Shown piece by piece: positions 37,154 through 48,000 of a stretch of 64,000 nucleotides of DNA. The translations under genes were made by a program, and so were the position numbers. The stretch is from Aminobacter ciceronei. Its GTDB lineage: Bacteria; Pseudomonadota; Alphaproteobacteria; Rhizobiales; Rhizobiaceae. Position 1 is the stretch's first letter; each line of letters starts with the position of its first letter. The stretch is from contig NZ_JACJHY010000009.1 in the NCBI RefSeq assembly GCF_014138625.1, positions 62,001 to 126,000 of the forward strand. Reading direction: 5' to 3'. Below the pieces are notes generated by a model that saw nothing but the letters and a program-made list of their open reading frames with translations, searched no databases and was not told the origin of the DNA.

Positions 37154-37972
37154 ATGCGCATATCTGAGTTGGTAAGAGCATCAGCCTTTTCGGCGCTTGT
37201 CGCGGTCTCCCTGTTGGGCGCCGCAGGCGAGGCGCTGGCGTTCGACGACAAGGTGTTCGACGACAAGACCGGCGTGAAGCCGGAATCGAACCCGTGGGCT
37301 GTGTTCCAGTTCGGCTTCTCCGCTTACAAGAGCGGTCACAAGGACCAGGCCGTCGAGGCCTATCGTTACGCCGCTGAAAATGGCCAGATCGGCGCCACCT
37401 GGAAGCTCGCGCGCATGTATGCCGAAGGCGACGGCGTCGCCCAGGACGACTACGAGGCCTTCAAGTTCTTCACCGAGATCGCCGAGCAGGATGTCGAGCC
37501 CGGCTCGCCTGAGGAGAGTTATGTCTCCGATGCGCTCGTGGCACTCGGTGGCTACATGAAGGAAGGCATCCCGGGAAGCCCGGTCTCGGCCAACCCGGTC
37601 GCCGCGCAGGAATATTACATGCGCGCCGCCGCCAACTACCGCAATGCCAATGCCCAGTACGAGATGGGCAAGATGTTCCTCAAGGGCGACGGTGGCGTGA
37701 AGGCGTCCGTCAAGCAGGCTGGCCGCTGGCTGCAGCTGGCGGCGGAAAAGGGCCATGCCGGCGCGCAGGCGACGCTTGGCAATCTCTTGTTCCAGAGCGG
37801 CAAGGTGGTGCGCGGCCTTGCCATGATGACCGCGGCCCTCGAACGCGCCCAGCCCTCCGACCAGCCCTGGATCCGCGGCATGCAGGAAGAGGCATTTGCG
37901 CTGGCCGACGAATCCGATCGCCGCACGGCGATCTCGCTTGCCGAAGACATCCTGACCAAAGGCAACCAGTAG
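37154..37972 (+). CDS. exoR: ExoR-like periplasmic Sel1-repeat regulator
   Basis: A 272-residue exported protein. Signal peptide 1-30 (ALA-FDD), then Sel1-like repeats. The segments WAVFQFGFSAYKSGHKDQAV, EAYRYAAENGQIGATWKLA, MYAEGDGVAQDD, MFLKGDGGV and GLAMMTAALERAQP match the rhizobial ExoR pattern closely. In Sinorhizobium, ExoR binds the sensor kinase ExoS in the periplasm and holds the ExoS-ChvI system inactive, which limits exopolysaccharide and affects symbiosis and acid response. exoS and chvI are not in the window. It converges with xth. Confidence 0.88.
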   Translation: MRISELVRASAFSALVAVSLLGAAGEALAFDDKVFDDKTGVKPESNPWAVFQFGFSAYKSGHKDQAVEAYRYAAENGQIGATWKLARMYAEGDGVAQDDYEAFKFFTEIAEQDVEPGSPEESYVSDALVALGGYMKEGIPGSPVSANPVAAQEYYMRAAANYRNANAQYEMGKMFLKGDGGVKASVKQAGRWLQLAAEKGHAGAQATLGNLLFQSGKVVRGLAMMTAALERAQPSDQPWIRGMQEEAFALADESDRRTAISLAEDILTKGNQ

Positions 37973-38014
37973 GCGGCACAGCGGTTGCGGCCGGCTTGCA
38001 GCACTTGTCGGCGA

Positions 38015-38031
38015 GACCGCCATTGGCGGTC
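38015..38031. terminator. hairpin between convergent exoR and xth
   Basis: GACCGCC (38015-38021) pairs perfectly with GGCGGTC (38025-38031) over ATT. There is no T run, so the terminator call is tentative. Confidence 0.35.
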
Positions 38032-38097
38032 GCCAACCAGTTTCCCCAAGATTGTGAATTGCAATAGGTGCGCCAGAGCCGGAGCTGTGGCAGTGCC

Positions 38098-38889
38098 TCA
38101 CGCCGCCTGAAGGGTGAGGTCGATCGCCACCGGCACGTGGTCGGACGGCTTTTCCCAAGCGCGCACGTGCTTTTCGATCGAGGCCGAGGCGAAGCGGTTC
38201 GCGGCTTCCGGCGACAACAGCAGGTGGTCGATGCGGATGCCATTGTTCTTCTGCCAGGCGCCGGCCTGGTAATCCCAGAAGGTATAGACGTCGGGCTGGT
38301 CGGTGACCGCGCGCACGGCCTCGGTAAAGCCGAGGTTGACCAGCCGGCGGAACGCCTGCCGCGTCTCGGGCTGGTACAGTGCATCGCCCAGCCACAGCTC
38401 GATGTTGCGGGCGTCCATGGCCTCGGGGATGACGTTGTAGTCGCCGGCGAGCACCAGCGCCTCTTCGAGTGCCAACCGCTGCGTTGCCCAGCGCTCCAGC
38501 CGCGCCATCCATGACAGCTTGTAGGGGAATTTTTCGGTGCCGACGGGGTTGCCGTTGGGCAGGTAGAGCGACACCACGCGCAGCACGCCCTTGTCGGTCG
38601 AGAACACGCCTTCGATGAATCGCGCCTGCTCGTCGGCATCATCGCCCGGCAGGCCGCGATTGACCTCGTCGAAGCGCAGCTTGGAGAGGATCGCGACGCC
38701 GTTGAAGCCCTTCTGGCCGTGGGTTTCGACATTGTAGCCGAGCGCCTCGATCTCGAAACGTGGAAAGCCTTCGTCGACCGTCTTGATTTCCTGCAGACAG
38801 ACAATGTCCGGATCGCTTTCCTTGAGCCAATGCACAAGGTTCTCGATACGGGCACGGACACCGTTGATGTTCCAGGTGACGATCTTCAT
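38098..38889 (-). CDS. xth: exodeoxyribonuclease III / AP endonuclease
   Basis: A 263-residue member of the exonuclease III/APE1 family for base-excision repair. Catalytic motifs are TWNINGVRAR, CLQEIK (metal-binding Glu), SLYLPNGNPVG, LAGDYNVIPEA, TFWDYQAGAWQKN, IRIDHLLLS and SDHVPVAIDL with the final catalytic His. The ATG at 38889 matches the family start; a GTG three codons earlier is possible. Confidence 0.95.
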   Translation of the reverse strand: MKIVTWNINGVRARIENLVHWLKESDPDIVCLQEIKTVDEGFPRFEIEALGYNVETHGQKGFNGVAILSKLRFDEVNRGLPGDDADEQARFIEGVFSTDKGVLRVVSLYLPNGNPVGTEKFPYKLSWMARLERWATQRLALEEALVLAGDYNVIPEAMDARNIELWLGDALYQPETRQAFRRLVNLGFTEAVRAVTDQPDVYTFWDYQAGAWQKNNGIRIDHLLLSPEAANRFASASIEKHVRAWEKPSDHVPVAIDLTLQAA

Positions 38890-39027
38890 GAATTTCACGC
38901 GATGATTTCAAACAATTCTTGATAGCCTGCACGGCGGTTCCAGACGATCCTGCACCATCCCTTGGGAGAAGGGAACCGGTCCTCTTCGGCATTCTTCGGA
39001 CCGGCTGGCAAAAGGGGAACAAATGCC

Positions 39028-40512
39028 ATGTCCAACAGTACTCATCCTGTGGACGAGGTGCTTCCAGCGCCTCGCCTAGCCGCGCTCGGCATCCAGCACG
39101 TGCTGGTCATGTATGCCGGCGCTATCGCGGTGCCGCTCATCATCGGACGAGCCCTCAAGCTCGATCCGGAGCAGGTCGCCTTCCTGATCTCCGCTGATCT
39201 TTTCGTCTGCGGCCTCGTCACCATCATCCAGTCCTTCGGCGCGACCCAGTGGTTCGGCATCAAGCTGCCGGTCATGATGGGCGTCACCTTCGCCGCCGTT
39301 GGCCCGATGGTCGCCATGGCCAACGCCAATCAGGGCCCCGACGGCGCCCGCATGATCTTCGGCGCCATCATCGGCGCCGGCATCGTGGCCTTCCTGATCG
39401 CGCCGCTTGTAAGCCGCATGCTCAGGTTTTTTCCGCCTGTTGTCACCGGCACCATCATCGTCGTCATCGGCGCGTCGCTGATGCGCATCGGCATCAACTG
39501 GATATTCGGCAACCCGGTCGGTCCGACCGCGCCCCGGCTGGTGGCGCCCGAGCATGCCGAATGGCTGAAGACCGTGACTGAGATGGCGGCTGCCACCGGC
39601 TCGACCATCCCGCCGATCCCGGCCAAGCTTGCGCTCGCCGCAACCGCGCCCAACGCCGCCTATGCGCCGCTGGTCAATGTCGGCATCTCGGCGGTCGTGC
39701 TGCTGTCGATCCTGGTCATCGCCAAGTTCGGCAAGGGGTTTGTCGCCAACATCGCCGTGCTGCTCGGCATCCTCATTGGAGGCGTGCTCACCGCTTCGCT
39801 CGGCATGATGCATTTCGACAAGGTCGCTTCGGCTGAGTGGTTCGAGCTCATCACGCCGCTGCGCTTCGGCATGCCGATCTTCGACCCGATCCTGATCATC
39901 ACGATGGTGCTGGTGATGATCGTCGTGATGATCGAATCGACAGGCATGTTCCTGGCGCTCGGCGACATGACCGGACGCAAGGTGACCCAGCCGATGCTGT
40001 CGGCGGGCCTGCGCACCGATGGTCTTGGCACCATTATCGGCGGCCTGTTCAACACCTTTCCGTACACCTCCTTCTCGCAGAATGTCGGCCTCGTCGGCGT
40101 TACCGGCGTCAAGAGCCGCTTTGTCTGCGTTGCCGGCGGTGTGATCCTGCTGATCCTGGGACTGGTGCCCAAGATGGGCGCGCTGGTCGAGGCGCTGCCC
40201 ACCGTGGTGCTCGGTGGTGCGGGGCTGGTGATGTTCGGCATGGTGGCGGCGACCGGCATCCGCATCCTGTCCAATGTCGACTTCAAGACCAACCGCAACA
40301 ACCTGTTCGTGGTCGCGGTCTCCATCGGCTTCGGCATGATCCCGCTCGTCGCCCCCGACTTCAAGATGTGGATGCCGCACGACATCCACCCGCTGATCGA
40401 GTCGGGCATCCTTCTGGCATCGGTGTCGGCGGTGGTGCTGAACGCCTTCTTCAACGGCACCAAGGTCAACGAGGCTGAGATCCGCGAAGCTGCGATGGCG
40501 TCGGAAGCTTGA
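39028..40512 (+). CDS. NCS2 family xanthine/uric acid-type permease
   Basis: A 494-residue membrane protein with the 14-helix NCS2 plan. Motifs of the xanthine/urate branch are QHVLVMYAGAIAVPLIIG in helix 1, FGATQWFGIKLPVMMGVTFA, and FNTFPYTSFSQNVGLVGVTG before helix 10. These proteins import purine bases with protons. Xanthine, urate and uracil specificity cannot be separated by eye. AGGGGA precedes the ATG. No purine catabolic gene adjoins it in the window. Confidence 0.9.
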   Translation: MSNSTHPVDEVLPAPRLAALGIQHVLVMYAGAIAVPLIIGRALKLDPEQVAFLISADLFVCGLVTIIQSFGATQWFGIKLPVMMGVTFAAVGPMVAMANANQGPDGARMIFGAIIGAGIVAFLIAPLVSRMLRFFPPVVTGTIIVVIGASLMRIGINWIFGNPVGPTAPRLVAPEHAEWLKTVTEMAAATGSTIPPIPAKLALAATAPNAAYAPLVNVGISAVVLLSILVIAKFGKGFVANIAVLLGILIGGVLTASLGMMHFDKVASAEWFELITPLRFGMPIFDPILIITMVLVMIVVMIESTGMFLALGDMTGRKVTQPMLSAGLRTDGLGTIIGGLFNTFPYTSFSQNVGLVGVTGVKSRFVCVAGGVILLILGLVPKMGALVEALPTVVLGGAGLVMFGMVAATGIRILSNVDFKTNRNNLFVVAVSIGFGMIPLVAPDFKMWMPHDIHPLIESGILLASVSAVVLNAFFNGTKVNEAEIREAAMASEA

Positions 40513-40534
40513 TGCCGGACCACTGGCAAGAGAC

Positions 40535-40566
40535 GAGGGCCCCTGCGTGGGGCCCTCTGCCTTTCA
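40535..40566 (+). terminator. permease gene terminator
   Basis: GAGGGCCCC (40535-40543) pairs perfectly with GGGGCCCTC (40549-40557) over TGCGT, 22 nt after the permease stop. A weak T-rich tail (TGCCTTTC) follows. It is also the boundary with the convergent GNAT gene. Confidence 0.6.
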
Positions 40567-41049
40567 GGCGTCCAGCCGGTGCACGTAGAACTTGGTGTCG
40601 ATGAACACGACCGGGAAGCTCGCCGGCAGGTCGGATCTGGCGACCTCGGCAAAGCCGTTCTTCTCGTAGAAGCGATGGGCGGCAAGAAACCTGTCGGTGG
40701 TGCCGAGATAGACCGCGCGGATGCCGCGTTCGCGGGCCGTGGCAAGCAAGAGCCCCAGCAGCTTTGCGGCGATTCCATGTTCGCGGCCACGCCACTCGGC
40801 GGCGACGAACATCTTGCGCAAGGCGGCGAGCCCATCGCCAATGTCGACCAGGCCGATCGTCCCGACGATCTTGCCATCTGCTTCGGCGACCCAGAAATCG
40901 CCAAGGTCGCGCTGATAGAATTCTGGAATGATCCGGAGGTCCGGCTGGTGGTCGACGGTAACGTCAAAGCCGAATTCGTCTCGCTGGATGGGCAGGATGA
41001 CGTTCACCACGGCATCGAAGTCACGCGGTTCAAAAGGACGGATATGCAT
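40564..41049 (-). CDS. GNAT family N-acetyltransferase
   Basis: A 161-residue GNAT protein. MHIRPFEPRDFDAV opens the fold, LRKMFVAAEWRGREHGIAAKLL is the acetyl-CoA motif A region, and FYEKNGFAEV is the C-terminal signature. The substrate is unknown. It stands alone between the permease and the VOC gene and is unrelated in detail to the gatB-linked acetyltransferase. Confidence 0.85.
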   Translation of the reverse strand: MHIRPFEPRDFDAVVNVILPIQRDEFGFDVTVDHQPDLRIIPEFYQRDLGDFWVAEADGKIVGTIGLVDIGDGLAALRKMFVAAEWRGREHGIAAKLLGLLLATARERGIRAVYLGTTDRFLAAHRFYEKNGFAEVARSDLPASFPVVFIDTKFYVHRLDA

Positions 41050-41136
41050 GCTGTTCCCTTACGCTCGGAATCTTAGAACGCCCGGGGGCAGCGGCGCATC
41101 GCGACGAGATGGAGTGGTTCAGAGGAATGCGCAAGC

Positions 41137-41514
41137 CTATTTGCGCTCGACCAGCCCGATCGTGTTGCCGGCGGGGTCCTTCAGGAAAGCCATCCACTCG
41201 CTCTCGCCGGCAGGGCCGAATTCGCCCGCCGCATCGCGGTGGACGAGCGTGGGTGCCGTGGTGAACGCCACGCCATTGTCGGATGCGGTTTCGTAAAAGG
41301 AGTCGAGGTCGTCTATGTCGAGATAGACGGTCGCCTGCGGTATGCCGCCGGTGAAAAACAGCCTGATGCCGCCGACGATGATGAAGGCGATGCCGGGCGG
41401 GTCGTAGCGGGCGTGTACGGGAAGGCCGAAGACATCGAGCCAGAAGGCAAGCGTCGCGTCGATGTCGCGACCGGCCGAAAGCGCCACCTGACGGAGCGCT
41501 TGCGGCCTGCGCAT
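41137..41514 (-). CDS. VOC superfamily (glyoxalase/dioxygenase-like) protein
   Basis: A 125-residue protein with the beta-alpha-beta-beta-beta fold of the vicinal oxygen chelate superfamily: ATLAFWLDVFGLPV, QATVYLDIDDLDSFY and MAFLKDPAGNTIGLVE are characteristic. The final Glu of the last motif is a usual metal ligand. The reaction is unknown. It starts 2 nt after erpA, so the two are cotranscribed, perhaps without a functional link. Confidence 0.82.
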   Translation of the reverse strand: MRRPQALRQVALSAGRDIDATLAFWLDVFGLPVHARYDPPGIAFIIVGGIRLFFTGGIPQATVYLDIDDLDSFYETASDNGVAFTTAPTLVHRDAAGEFGPAGESEWMAFLKDPAGNTIGLVERK

Positions 41515-41516
41515 GA

Positions 41517-41864
41517 CTAGATGGAGAAGCTGGTGCCGCAGCCGCAGCCGGCGACCGCGTTGGGGTTCTTGATCTGGAACGACTGGCCCATCAGGTCGTC
41601 GACGAAATCGACGACCGAGCCGCCCATATAGACGAGCGACAGGTCGTCAACGAGCAGCGTCGCACCATCGCGTTCGATGGCGACGTCGTCGTCGTTGCGG
41701 CCTTCGACGAGGTCGAACTTGTAGGAAAAACCGGAGCAGCCGCCGCCTTCGACCGAGATGCGCAACGCGATCTTGCCCGGATCGCCGGCGACGATCTTGG
41801 CTATCCGCTTCGCTGCGGCTTCGGTCATGTCGACCTTCATGGCGGTCTTGGCATCAGCGCCCAT
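41517..41864 (-). CDS. erpA: iron-sulfur cluster insertion protein ErpA-like (A-type carrier)
   Basis: A 115-residue A-type Fe-S carrier. The three cluster cysteines are in GGGCSGF and in the C-terminal [25 protein letters not shown] and YMGGSVVDF are family landmarks. The ATG at 41864 has AAGGTG 6 nt upstream; a GTG three codons earlier is possible. It delivers clusters to apo-proteins in the cytoplasm. It is divergent from dgt across 71 nt and cotranscribed with the VOC gene. Confidence 0.92.
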   Translation of the reverse strand: MGADAKTAMKVDMTEAAAKRIAKIVAGDPGKIALRISVEGGGCSGFSYKFDLVEGRNDDDVAIERDGATLLVDDLSLVYMGGSVVDFVDDLMGQSFQIKNPNAVAGCGCGTSFSI

Positions 41865-41935
41865 TGGCGTCACCTTGCTTTCAGTTTCTTATGATAGGTA
41901 TGAAGCCACCTGGGGCAAGTCAACAGGTGGGGAGT

Positions 41936-43156
41936 ATGGCAGGCGAACGGCAACTTGGCGATATCGGCTTCGGCTACCGGCCGCGCGCGGCCTATGCCTG
42001 CGATCCCGCGGCCTCGCGCGGCCGCCTGTTCGACGAGGTTGAAAGCCCGACACGCACGCCGTTCCAGCGCGACCGCGACCGCATCATCCATTCGACGGCC
42101 TTTCGTCGCCTCAAGCACAAGACTCAGGTGTTCGTTGCCCATGAAGGCGATCATTTCCGCACCCGGCTGACGCACACGATCGAGGTGGCGCAGATAGCCC
42201 GCGCCCTGGCGCGTGCGCTGCGCTGCGACGAGGATCTCGCCGAGGCGATCGCGCTGGTCCACGATTTCGGCCACACGCCGTTCGGCCACACCGGCGAGGA
42301 CGCGCTGAACGACAAGATGGCGGCCTGGGGTGGCTTTGACCACAACGCCCAGTCGCTGCGCGTGGTGACACGGCTGGAGAGCCGTTACGCCGAGTTCGAC
42401 GGTCTCAACCTGACCTGGGAGACGCTGGAGGGGCTGGTCAAGCACAACGGCCCGCTGACCGACGCCACCGGCAAGGGGCTGAAGGGCCCCGTGCCGCAGG
42501 CGATCCGCGACTATTCCGAGTTGCATGACCTCGAGCTCGACCGCTTTGCCAGCCTGGAGGCGCAGTGTGCCGCGATCGCCGACGACATCGCCTACAACAC
42601 CCATGACATCGATGACGGGCTGAGGGCAGGGCTGCTGACCCTCGAAATGCTTGACGACGTGCCACTGCCGGCCGCGATCCTGCGCGGCGTGCGCGAGCGT
42701 TATCCCGCGCTCGACCCAATGCGCACCGGTCACGAACTGATGCGGCGCCAGATCACCATGTTCGTCGAGGACGTCATCTCCACCGCGACCGCAAGGATCG
42801 CGCGCCTGGCACCGCAAAGCGCCGATGAGGTGAGGAACGCGGGCGAGGTCATGGTGACCTTTTCGGGCGAGATGACGGCTTCGGAGAAGGAGTTGAAGGC
42901 TTTTCTCTACCGCAACATGTACCGGCACTCCGAGGTGATGCGGGTGCGCGCCAACGCCGACCGCATCGTGCGCGACCTGTTCGACGCCTATTACGCTGAT
43001 CCCCGCGCCATGCCCGAGGGCTGGCGTGAGGGGCTCGACAGGGCCGAGGATCGCATCAAGGCACGCGCCGTCGCCGATTTCCTGGCCGGCATGACCGACA
43101 CCTATGCGGTCAAGGAGCACCGACGCTTGTTTGACCATACGCCCGATTTGGTTTAG
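41936..43156 (+). CDS. dgt: dGTPase-like HD-domain triphosphohydrolase
   Basis: A 406-residue protein of the deoxyguanosinetriphosphate triphosphohydrolase-like family (type 2). HD-domain metal ligands are visible: [26 protein letters not shown] (HD pair) and [14 protein letters not shown]. The N-terminal [26 protein letters not shown] is diagnostic. These enzymes remove triphosphate from dNTPs and adjust dNTP pools. The ATG at 41936 is preceded by GGTGGGGAG. It is followed by argS after 72 nt, a gene order common in rhizobia. Confidence 0.93.
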   Translation: MAGERQLGDIGFGYRPRAAYACDPAASRGRLFDEVESPTRTPFQRDRDRIIHSTAFRRLKHKTQVFVAHEGDHFRTRLTHTIEVAQIARALARALRCDEDLAEAIALVHDFGHTPFGHTGEDALNDKMAAWGGFDHNAQSLRVVTRLESRYAEFDGLNLTWETLEGLVKHNGPLTDATGKGLKGPVPQAIRDYSELHDLELDRFASLEAQCAAIADDIAYNTHDIDDGLRAGLLTLEMLDDVPLPAAILRGVRERYPALDPMRTGHELMRRQITMFVEDVISTATARIARLAPQSADEVRNAGEVMVTFSGEMTASEKELKAFLYRNMYRHSEVMRVRANADRIVRDLFDAYYADPRAMPEGWREGLDRAEDRIKARAVADFLAGMTDTYAVKEHRRLFDHTPDLV

Positions 43157-43228
43157 GCCGGGCGAAATCATCATTCAGTGGAATGTCACGTCAAAAGTGA
43201 CGTCGAAGCGTCCTACGAAAGCCCAGAA

Positions 43229-44986
43229 ATGAACATTTTCGCCGATTTCAGCGAGCGGATTACCAAAGCCGTCGAAGCGCTTGATTTGACTCCGAAAGAG
43301 GGCGGCGCGCTCGACCTGACGCGCATTGCCGTCGAGCCGCCGCGCGATGCGACCCATGGCGATCTGGCGACGAATGCGGCGATGGTGCTGGCCAAGCCGA
43401 CCGGGCAGAACCCGCGCGCGCTGGCTGAACGCCTTGTGGCGGAGCTGTCCAAGGATGCCGACGTCGCCAAGGCAGAGGTTGCCGGCCCGGGCTTCGTCAA
43501 TCTCAAGCTCCACGACAGCTTCTGGCAGAAGCACCTGGCTGACTTGCTTTCGCGCGGCACCGACTACGGCCGCTCCGGCTTCGGCAAGAAGAAGCGCGTC
43601 AACGTCGAATACGTCTCGGCCAATCCGACCGGGCCGATGCATGTCGGCCATTGCCGTGGCGCGGTTGTCGGTGATGCGCTGGCCAACATCCTCGGCTTTG
43701 CCGGCTACGACGTGACCAAGGAATATTACATCAACGACGCCGGCGTGCAGATCGACGTGCTCGGCCGCTCGGTAATGCTGCGTTATCGCGAAGCCCTCGG
43801 CGAGCAGATCGGCGAGATCCCTGCCGGCCTCTACCCGGGCGACTACCTTGTGCCGGTCGGCCAGGCGCTGGCCAAGGAATTCGGCCGCGACCTGCTGCAG
43901 AAGCCCGAGGAAGAAGCGCTGGCGCTGATCAAGGATCGCACCATCGATGCGATGATGGTGATGATCCGCGAGGATCTGGCGCTGCTCGACGTTCGCCACG
44001 AGGTGTTCTTCTCCGAGCGCACGCTGCATGCCGACAACGCCAAGGCGATCCGCTCGGCGATCAGCGACCTGACACTGAAGGGCCATGTCTACAAGGGCAA
44101 GCTGCCGCCGCCCAAGGGCGAGAAGCCTGACGACTGGGAAGACCGCGAGCAGACTTTGTTCCGCTCGACCGAGGTCGGTGACGACATGGATCGCGCCCTG
44201 GTCAAGTCGGACGGCGCCTTCACCTATTTCGCCGCCGACGTCGCCTACCTCAAGGACAAGGTCGACCGCGGCTTCGAGGAGTTGGTGTTTGTGCTTGGCG
44301 CCGACCATGGCGGCTACGTCAAGCGCATGGAAGCGCTGGCGCGTGCCGTCACCGACGGTGCGGTCAAGCTCGACGTGCTGCTGTGCCAACTGGTCAAGCT
44401 GTTCCGCGACGGTGAGCCGGTGCGCATGTCCAAGCGGGCAGGGGAGTTCATCACGCTGCGCGAGGTCGTCGAGGAAGTTGGTCGCGACGCGATTCGCTTC
44501 ATGATGCTCTACCGCAAGAGCGATGCGCCGCTCGACTTCGATTTTGCCAAAGTCACCGAGCAGTCCAAGGACAATCCGGTGTTCTACGTGCAGTACGCAT
44601 CAGCGCGCTGCCACTCGGTGTTCAGGCAGGCAAAGGAGCAGCTCGGCCAAGCAGAGTTCGCGCGCGCCGGCCTGATCGGGGCTGTCGAAAGGCTGACGGA
44701 CGAAGGCGAAATCGCACTCATCAAAAAGCTTGCCGAGTATCCGCGCCTGATCGAGTCGGCCGCACAGTCGATGGAGCCGCACAGGCTGGCATTCTATCTC
44801 TACGACCTCGCAAGCACCTTCCACGGACACTGGAATCGTGGCACGGACAACCATGACTTACGGTTTGTTAAGGTTAACGATCCAGAATTGACCTATGCCA
44901 GACTCGGGCTGGTGCAGGCTGTTTCGGACGTTTTGACGTCAGGCCTGGCGTTGATCGGAGCGGATGCGCCGACCGAAATGCGCTAG
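43229..44986 (+). CDS. argS: arginyl-tRNA synthetase
   Basis: A 585-residue class I synthetase for tRNA-Arg. The HIGH-type motif is [15 protein letters not shown]. The KMSKS-like segment reads [14 protein letters not shown], a natural ArgRS variant. DALR-type anticodon-binding sequence ends the protein. The start [11 protein letters not shown] at 43229 matches relatives; its ribosome site is weak, and an upstream ATG at 43178 is less likely. Part of a dgt-argS-SPOR run. Confidence 0.96.
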   Translation: MNIFADFSERITKAVEALDLTPKEGGALDLTRIAVEPPRDATHGDLATNAAMVLAKPTGQNPRALAERLVAELSKDADVAKAEVAGPGFVNLKLHDSFWQKHLADLLSRGTDYGRSGFGKKKRVNVEYVSANPTGPMHVGHCRGAVVGDALANILGFAGYDVTKEYYINDAGVQIDVLGRSVMLRYREALGEQIGEIPAGLYPGDYLVPVGQALAKEFGRDLLQKPEEEALALIKDRTIDAMMVMIREDLALLDVRHEVFFSERTLHADNAKAIRSAISDLTLKGHVYKGKLPPPKGEKPDDWEDREQTLFRSTEVGDDMDRALVKSDGAFTYFAADVAYLKDKVDRGFEELVFVLGADHGGYVKRMEALARAVTDGAVKLDVLLCQLVKLFRDGEPVRMSKRAGEFITLREVVEEVGRDAIRFMMLYRKSDAPLDFDFAKVTEQSKDNPVFYVQYASARCHSVFRQAKEQLGQAEFARAGLIGAVERLTDEGEIALIKKLAEYPRLIESAAQSMEPHRLAFYLYDLASTFHGHWNRGTDNHDLRFVKVNDPELTYARLGLVQAVSDVLTSGLALIGADAPTEMR

Positions 44987-45092
44987 GTTTTCCGGAGCTG
45001 AATGTCACCTTTTGCCCACATTGCGCTGGTAAGGGCCAACCTTACGCGACGTTCACTGCGTCCGAAAAAAGTGCGAGAGTTCGGGAAAAAGA

Positions 45093-48000
45093 ATGGCAGA
45101 CAGAACCCAGCTGAAGATCGCAGACAAGAATGACTTCGCCGACGAAGATCCCTTCGCCGAATTGACGAGGATCATGGGTTTCGACCCGCGCCAGCCAGTG
45201 GTGCGCCAGGATGTTGGTGCGCCCGCTGAGCGCATCGAACCGGCTGTCGACGACGACTTCGGCATTGATCTGGAGAAGGAACTGCTCGGCGAGCTGGCCG
45301 GCGACGATCTCGTCGCGGCGCCCGAGCACGTTGCCCCCGCGGCATATGTTCAGGCAAACGAACCCTCGTCCTACACGCCCGTCGAATCGTCGGTTCCTTA
45401 CGCGCTGACCGAAGAGCGCGCTCGTGAGCCGGAATTCGCCTCCGACGCGTCGTTCGACGATGCCGTTGCCGCGAGCTTCGAGGATTTCTCGCTCGAGGAT
45501 GAGCTGCTTCATCCCGGAGAGCGGGCTTATGCTGCCGCACCTGCCTATGAGCCGGCGCCTGAAGTCAATTTCGCTCCGGAACCCGTTTTCGCTCCTGAGC
45601 CCGCTTTCACGCCCGAACCGTCCTTCACGCCTGAGCCCGATTTTGACGACGCGGTTGCTGCGTCCTTCGAACAGGAATTCTCGATGGAGGACGAACTGCT
45701 GGTGGCCGATGAGCCTGCCGAGCAGGTCGCTGCGCCGGTTTCTTATTCGACTTCGACCGAAGTCGATCTCGATGCCGAGTTTGACGTCGCCCTTGCCGAT
45801 GTCGACATGGATTTCGCGGCTGTTGACGATGACAACTATGCTGTTGAAGCTGTCGCTGACGATCAGCTGACGCTGGGCGAATACCAGCCGGCCGAGCCGG
45901 AAATCGCGTTCTCGCATGCCGATCTGGTCGAGGAGCCGCAGGCGGTTGCAGCACCTGTCGCGCAGGCCGAGGACTATGACGAGTTCGAACGCCGCCTGCA
46001 GGAGGCGCTGCGTGACGAAAAGCCCGCCTATGAGCCTGCCGTCGCTTATGAAGCGCCAGCCGTCGAGTCGGTGGTCGAAGCGCCGGTCCAGGAGATCGAG
46101 GTCGCCCAGGTCGCGGCTCCGGTGGCATCTGTCGAAGACACCAGCCTCGAAGACGAGCTGAACGCACTGCTTGGCAATATGAGCAGCCAGGCCAAGGCGC
46201 TGTCCGAGCCGACGCCGCTTCGCGTCGTCGAACCGGTTGCTGTTGAGCCAGAGCCCACCTTCGCAAGCTCGCTGTGGGCGCCCGAGCAGCCTGCCGAAGA
46301 GCCGGCGCAGGCTTATGACGACACCGACTATGCGCCGTCCTACGACGCGCCGGTCGAGGAATTCGTGGCCGCCGAGGAAGCGGCTCCCGTCCAGGCCGAT
46401 GCCGGCTATTCCGAGCCGAGCTACGATCACCAGGCCGACATCGACGTCAGCTTTGATGACGACGCCTTCGACATGGCGCTCGAGCGCAGTGCCGTGGCCG
46501 AGGTGGCGGAAGTTGCAGCGCCGGCAGTTGCCGTCTCAGCAGCCGCTGCTGCCGCAGCGCCGATGCGTCCGCTTGCGGCCTCGCGCTACGAGCAGGCCCG
46601 CAGCTGGGGCCTCGGCACGCCGGTTGCGCCGCGCGCTGCCGCACCAGTTGTAGCAGCCCAGTCGAGCTACCAGCCGGAAGCAATCCAGCAACCGGATGCC
46701 TATGTGCCGGTCGCGCCGACCTACGAGCCGCAGGCCGAACCCGTGGCCTATGCGCCCGAAGCTTATGCACCGCAGGCCGAACCCGAGGCATATGCGCCAG
46801 CTGAGCCCGAGGTCGATGATCTGGAAGCCGAGCTTTTCGCCGCCGTTTCGTCCTTCGACGATGCACCCGATATCGAGACCGTCGATGTGCCGGAAAAGGC
46901 CGTCGCGCTCGCCGACGACCTCGACATTCCCGAGTTGTCGTTCGAGGATGACGCGCCGCCGGCTCCGGCCTATGACGATCTCGACGGTGAATTCTCGAAC
47001 CTGATGAACGAGATGAATGCACCGGAGGTTACCAAGCCGGCCGCGTCGTCGAACTATGCGTCGAATCCCTATGCCGACGGCTTCGATCGCAAGACGCTGC
47101 GCGATGGCGATGCATCGCAGCCGATCGAACTGGCAGGTGCGGCCGCAGCCGGTGCCGCAGCGATGTATGCCGGCCGCCAGCCGGCCGATGACCGCCTGGG
47201 TGGCTTCGACCTCGGCGGCATGCAGCAGAGCCAGTCCAATGCGCCGCGCCAGCAGGCCCAGGCCGACGAGTTCGACTACGATCCTGATTTCGACGAAGCG
47301 ATGGAAACGCTGCCCGGTTCGCCGGCAGCCCGTCCGGCACGTCGCGGCATGATGATCGCCGCAATCGTCGGTGCGGTCGCGGTTGTCGGCGGCATTGGCG
47401 CCTTCGCCCTGTCATTCGGCGGCGGCGAGGGGGCAGGCGCCCCCGTCATCGTCAAGGCCGACGAGAGCCCGATCAAGATCAAGCCGGAAAATCCGGGCGG
47501 CGCAACCGTGCCGAACCAGGACAGCAAGGTTTATGACCGCGTCGCAGGCGGCTCGACCAATGGTGCTCCGGCCCAGGACAAGCTTGTTACCAACGCTGAA
47601 GAGCCGGTCGATCTCGCGGCACAGGAAGCCGAGGCGAACATGCCCGAGAACCTGCCGCTCAACGGAGACGATGTCGCCGCTGAACCGACCGCGAAGTCGG
47701 AAGAGCGTGTCGCGCAAGTGCCACAGGCCGATCAGCCCGACGCCAGCACCGAGACGGCTGCTGTTGCTCCGCGCAAGGTCCGCACCATGGTGGTGAGGCC
47801 TGATGGCACGCTGGTGCCGCGCGAAGAACCGGCCCCGGCCGTTGTTGCCGCAACCGAGCCGACCGATCCGGCACCGCAGCGCGTTGCCGAGCCGGCAAGC
47901 GAAGCCACCGGCACCGTCCCGGCACAGCCGGCGCTGGCGCCTGTCGCCAAGCCTGCGCAGTCGGCCAACACCCCGTCAACCGCTCCGATCGCGCCACAGC

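Noticed and set aside
36604-37167. Plus-strand frame of 187 codons upstream of exoR
   Set aside because: No recognisable domain, unlikely composition and no clear ribosome site; a competing minus-strand frame is equally open.
39076-40389. Long minus-strand frames opposite the purine permease
   Set aside because: His/Asp/Arg-rich translations are typical of antisense shadows of a membrane-protein gene.
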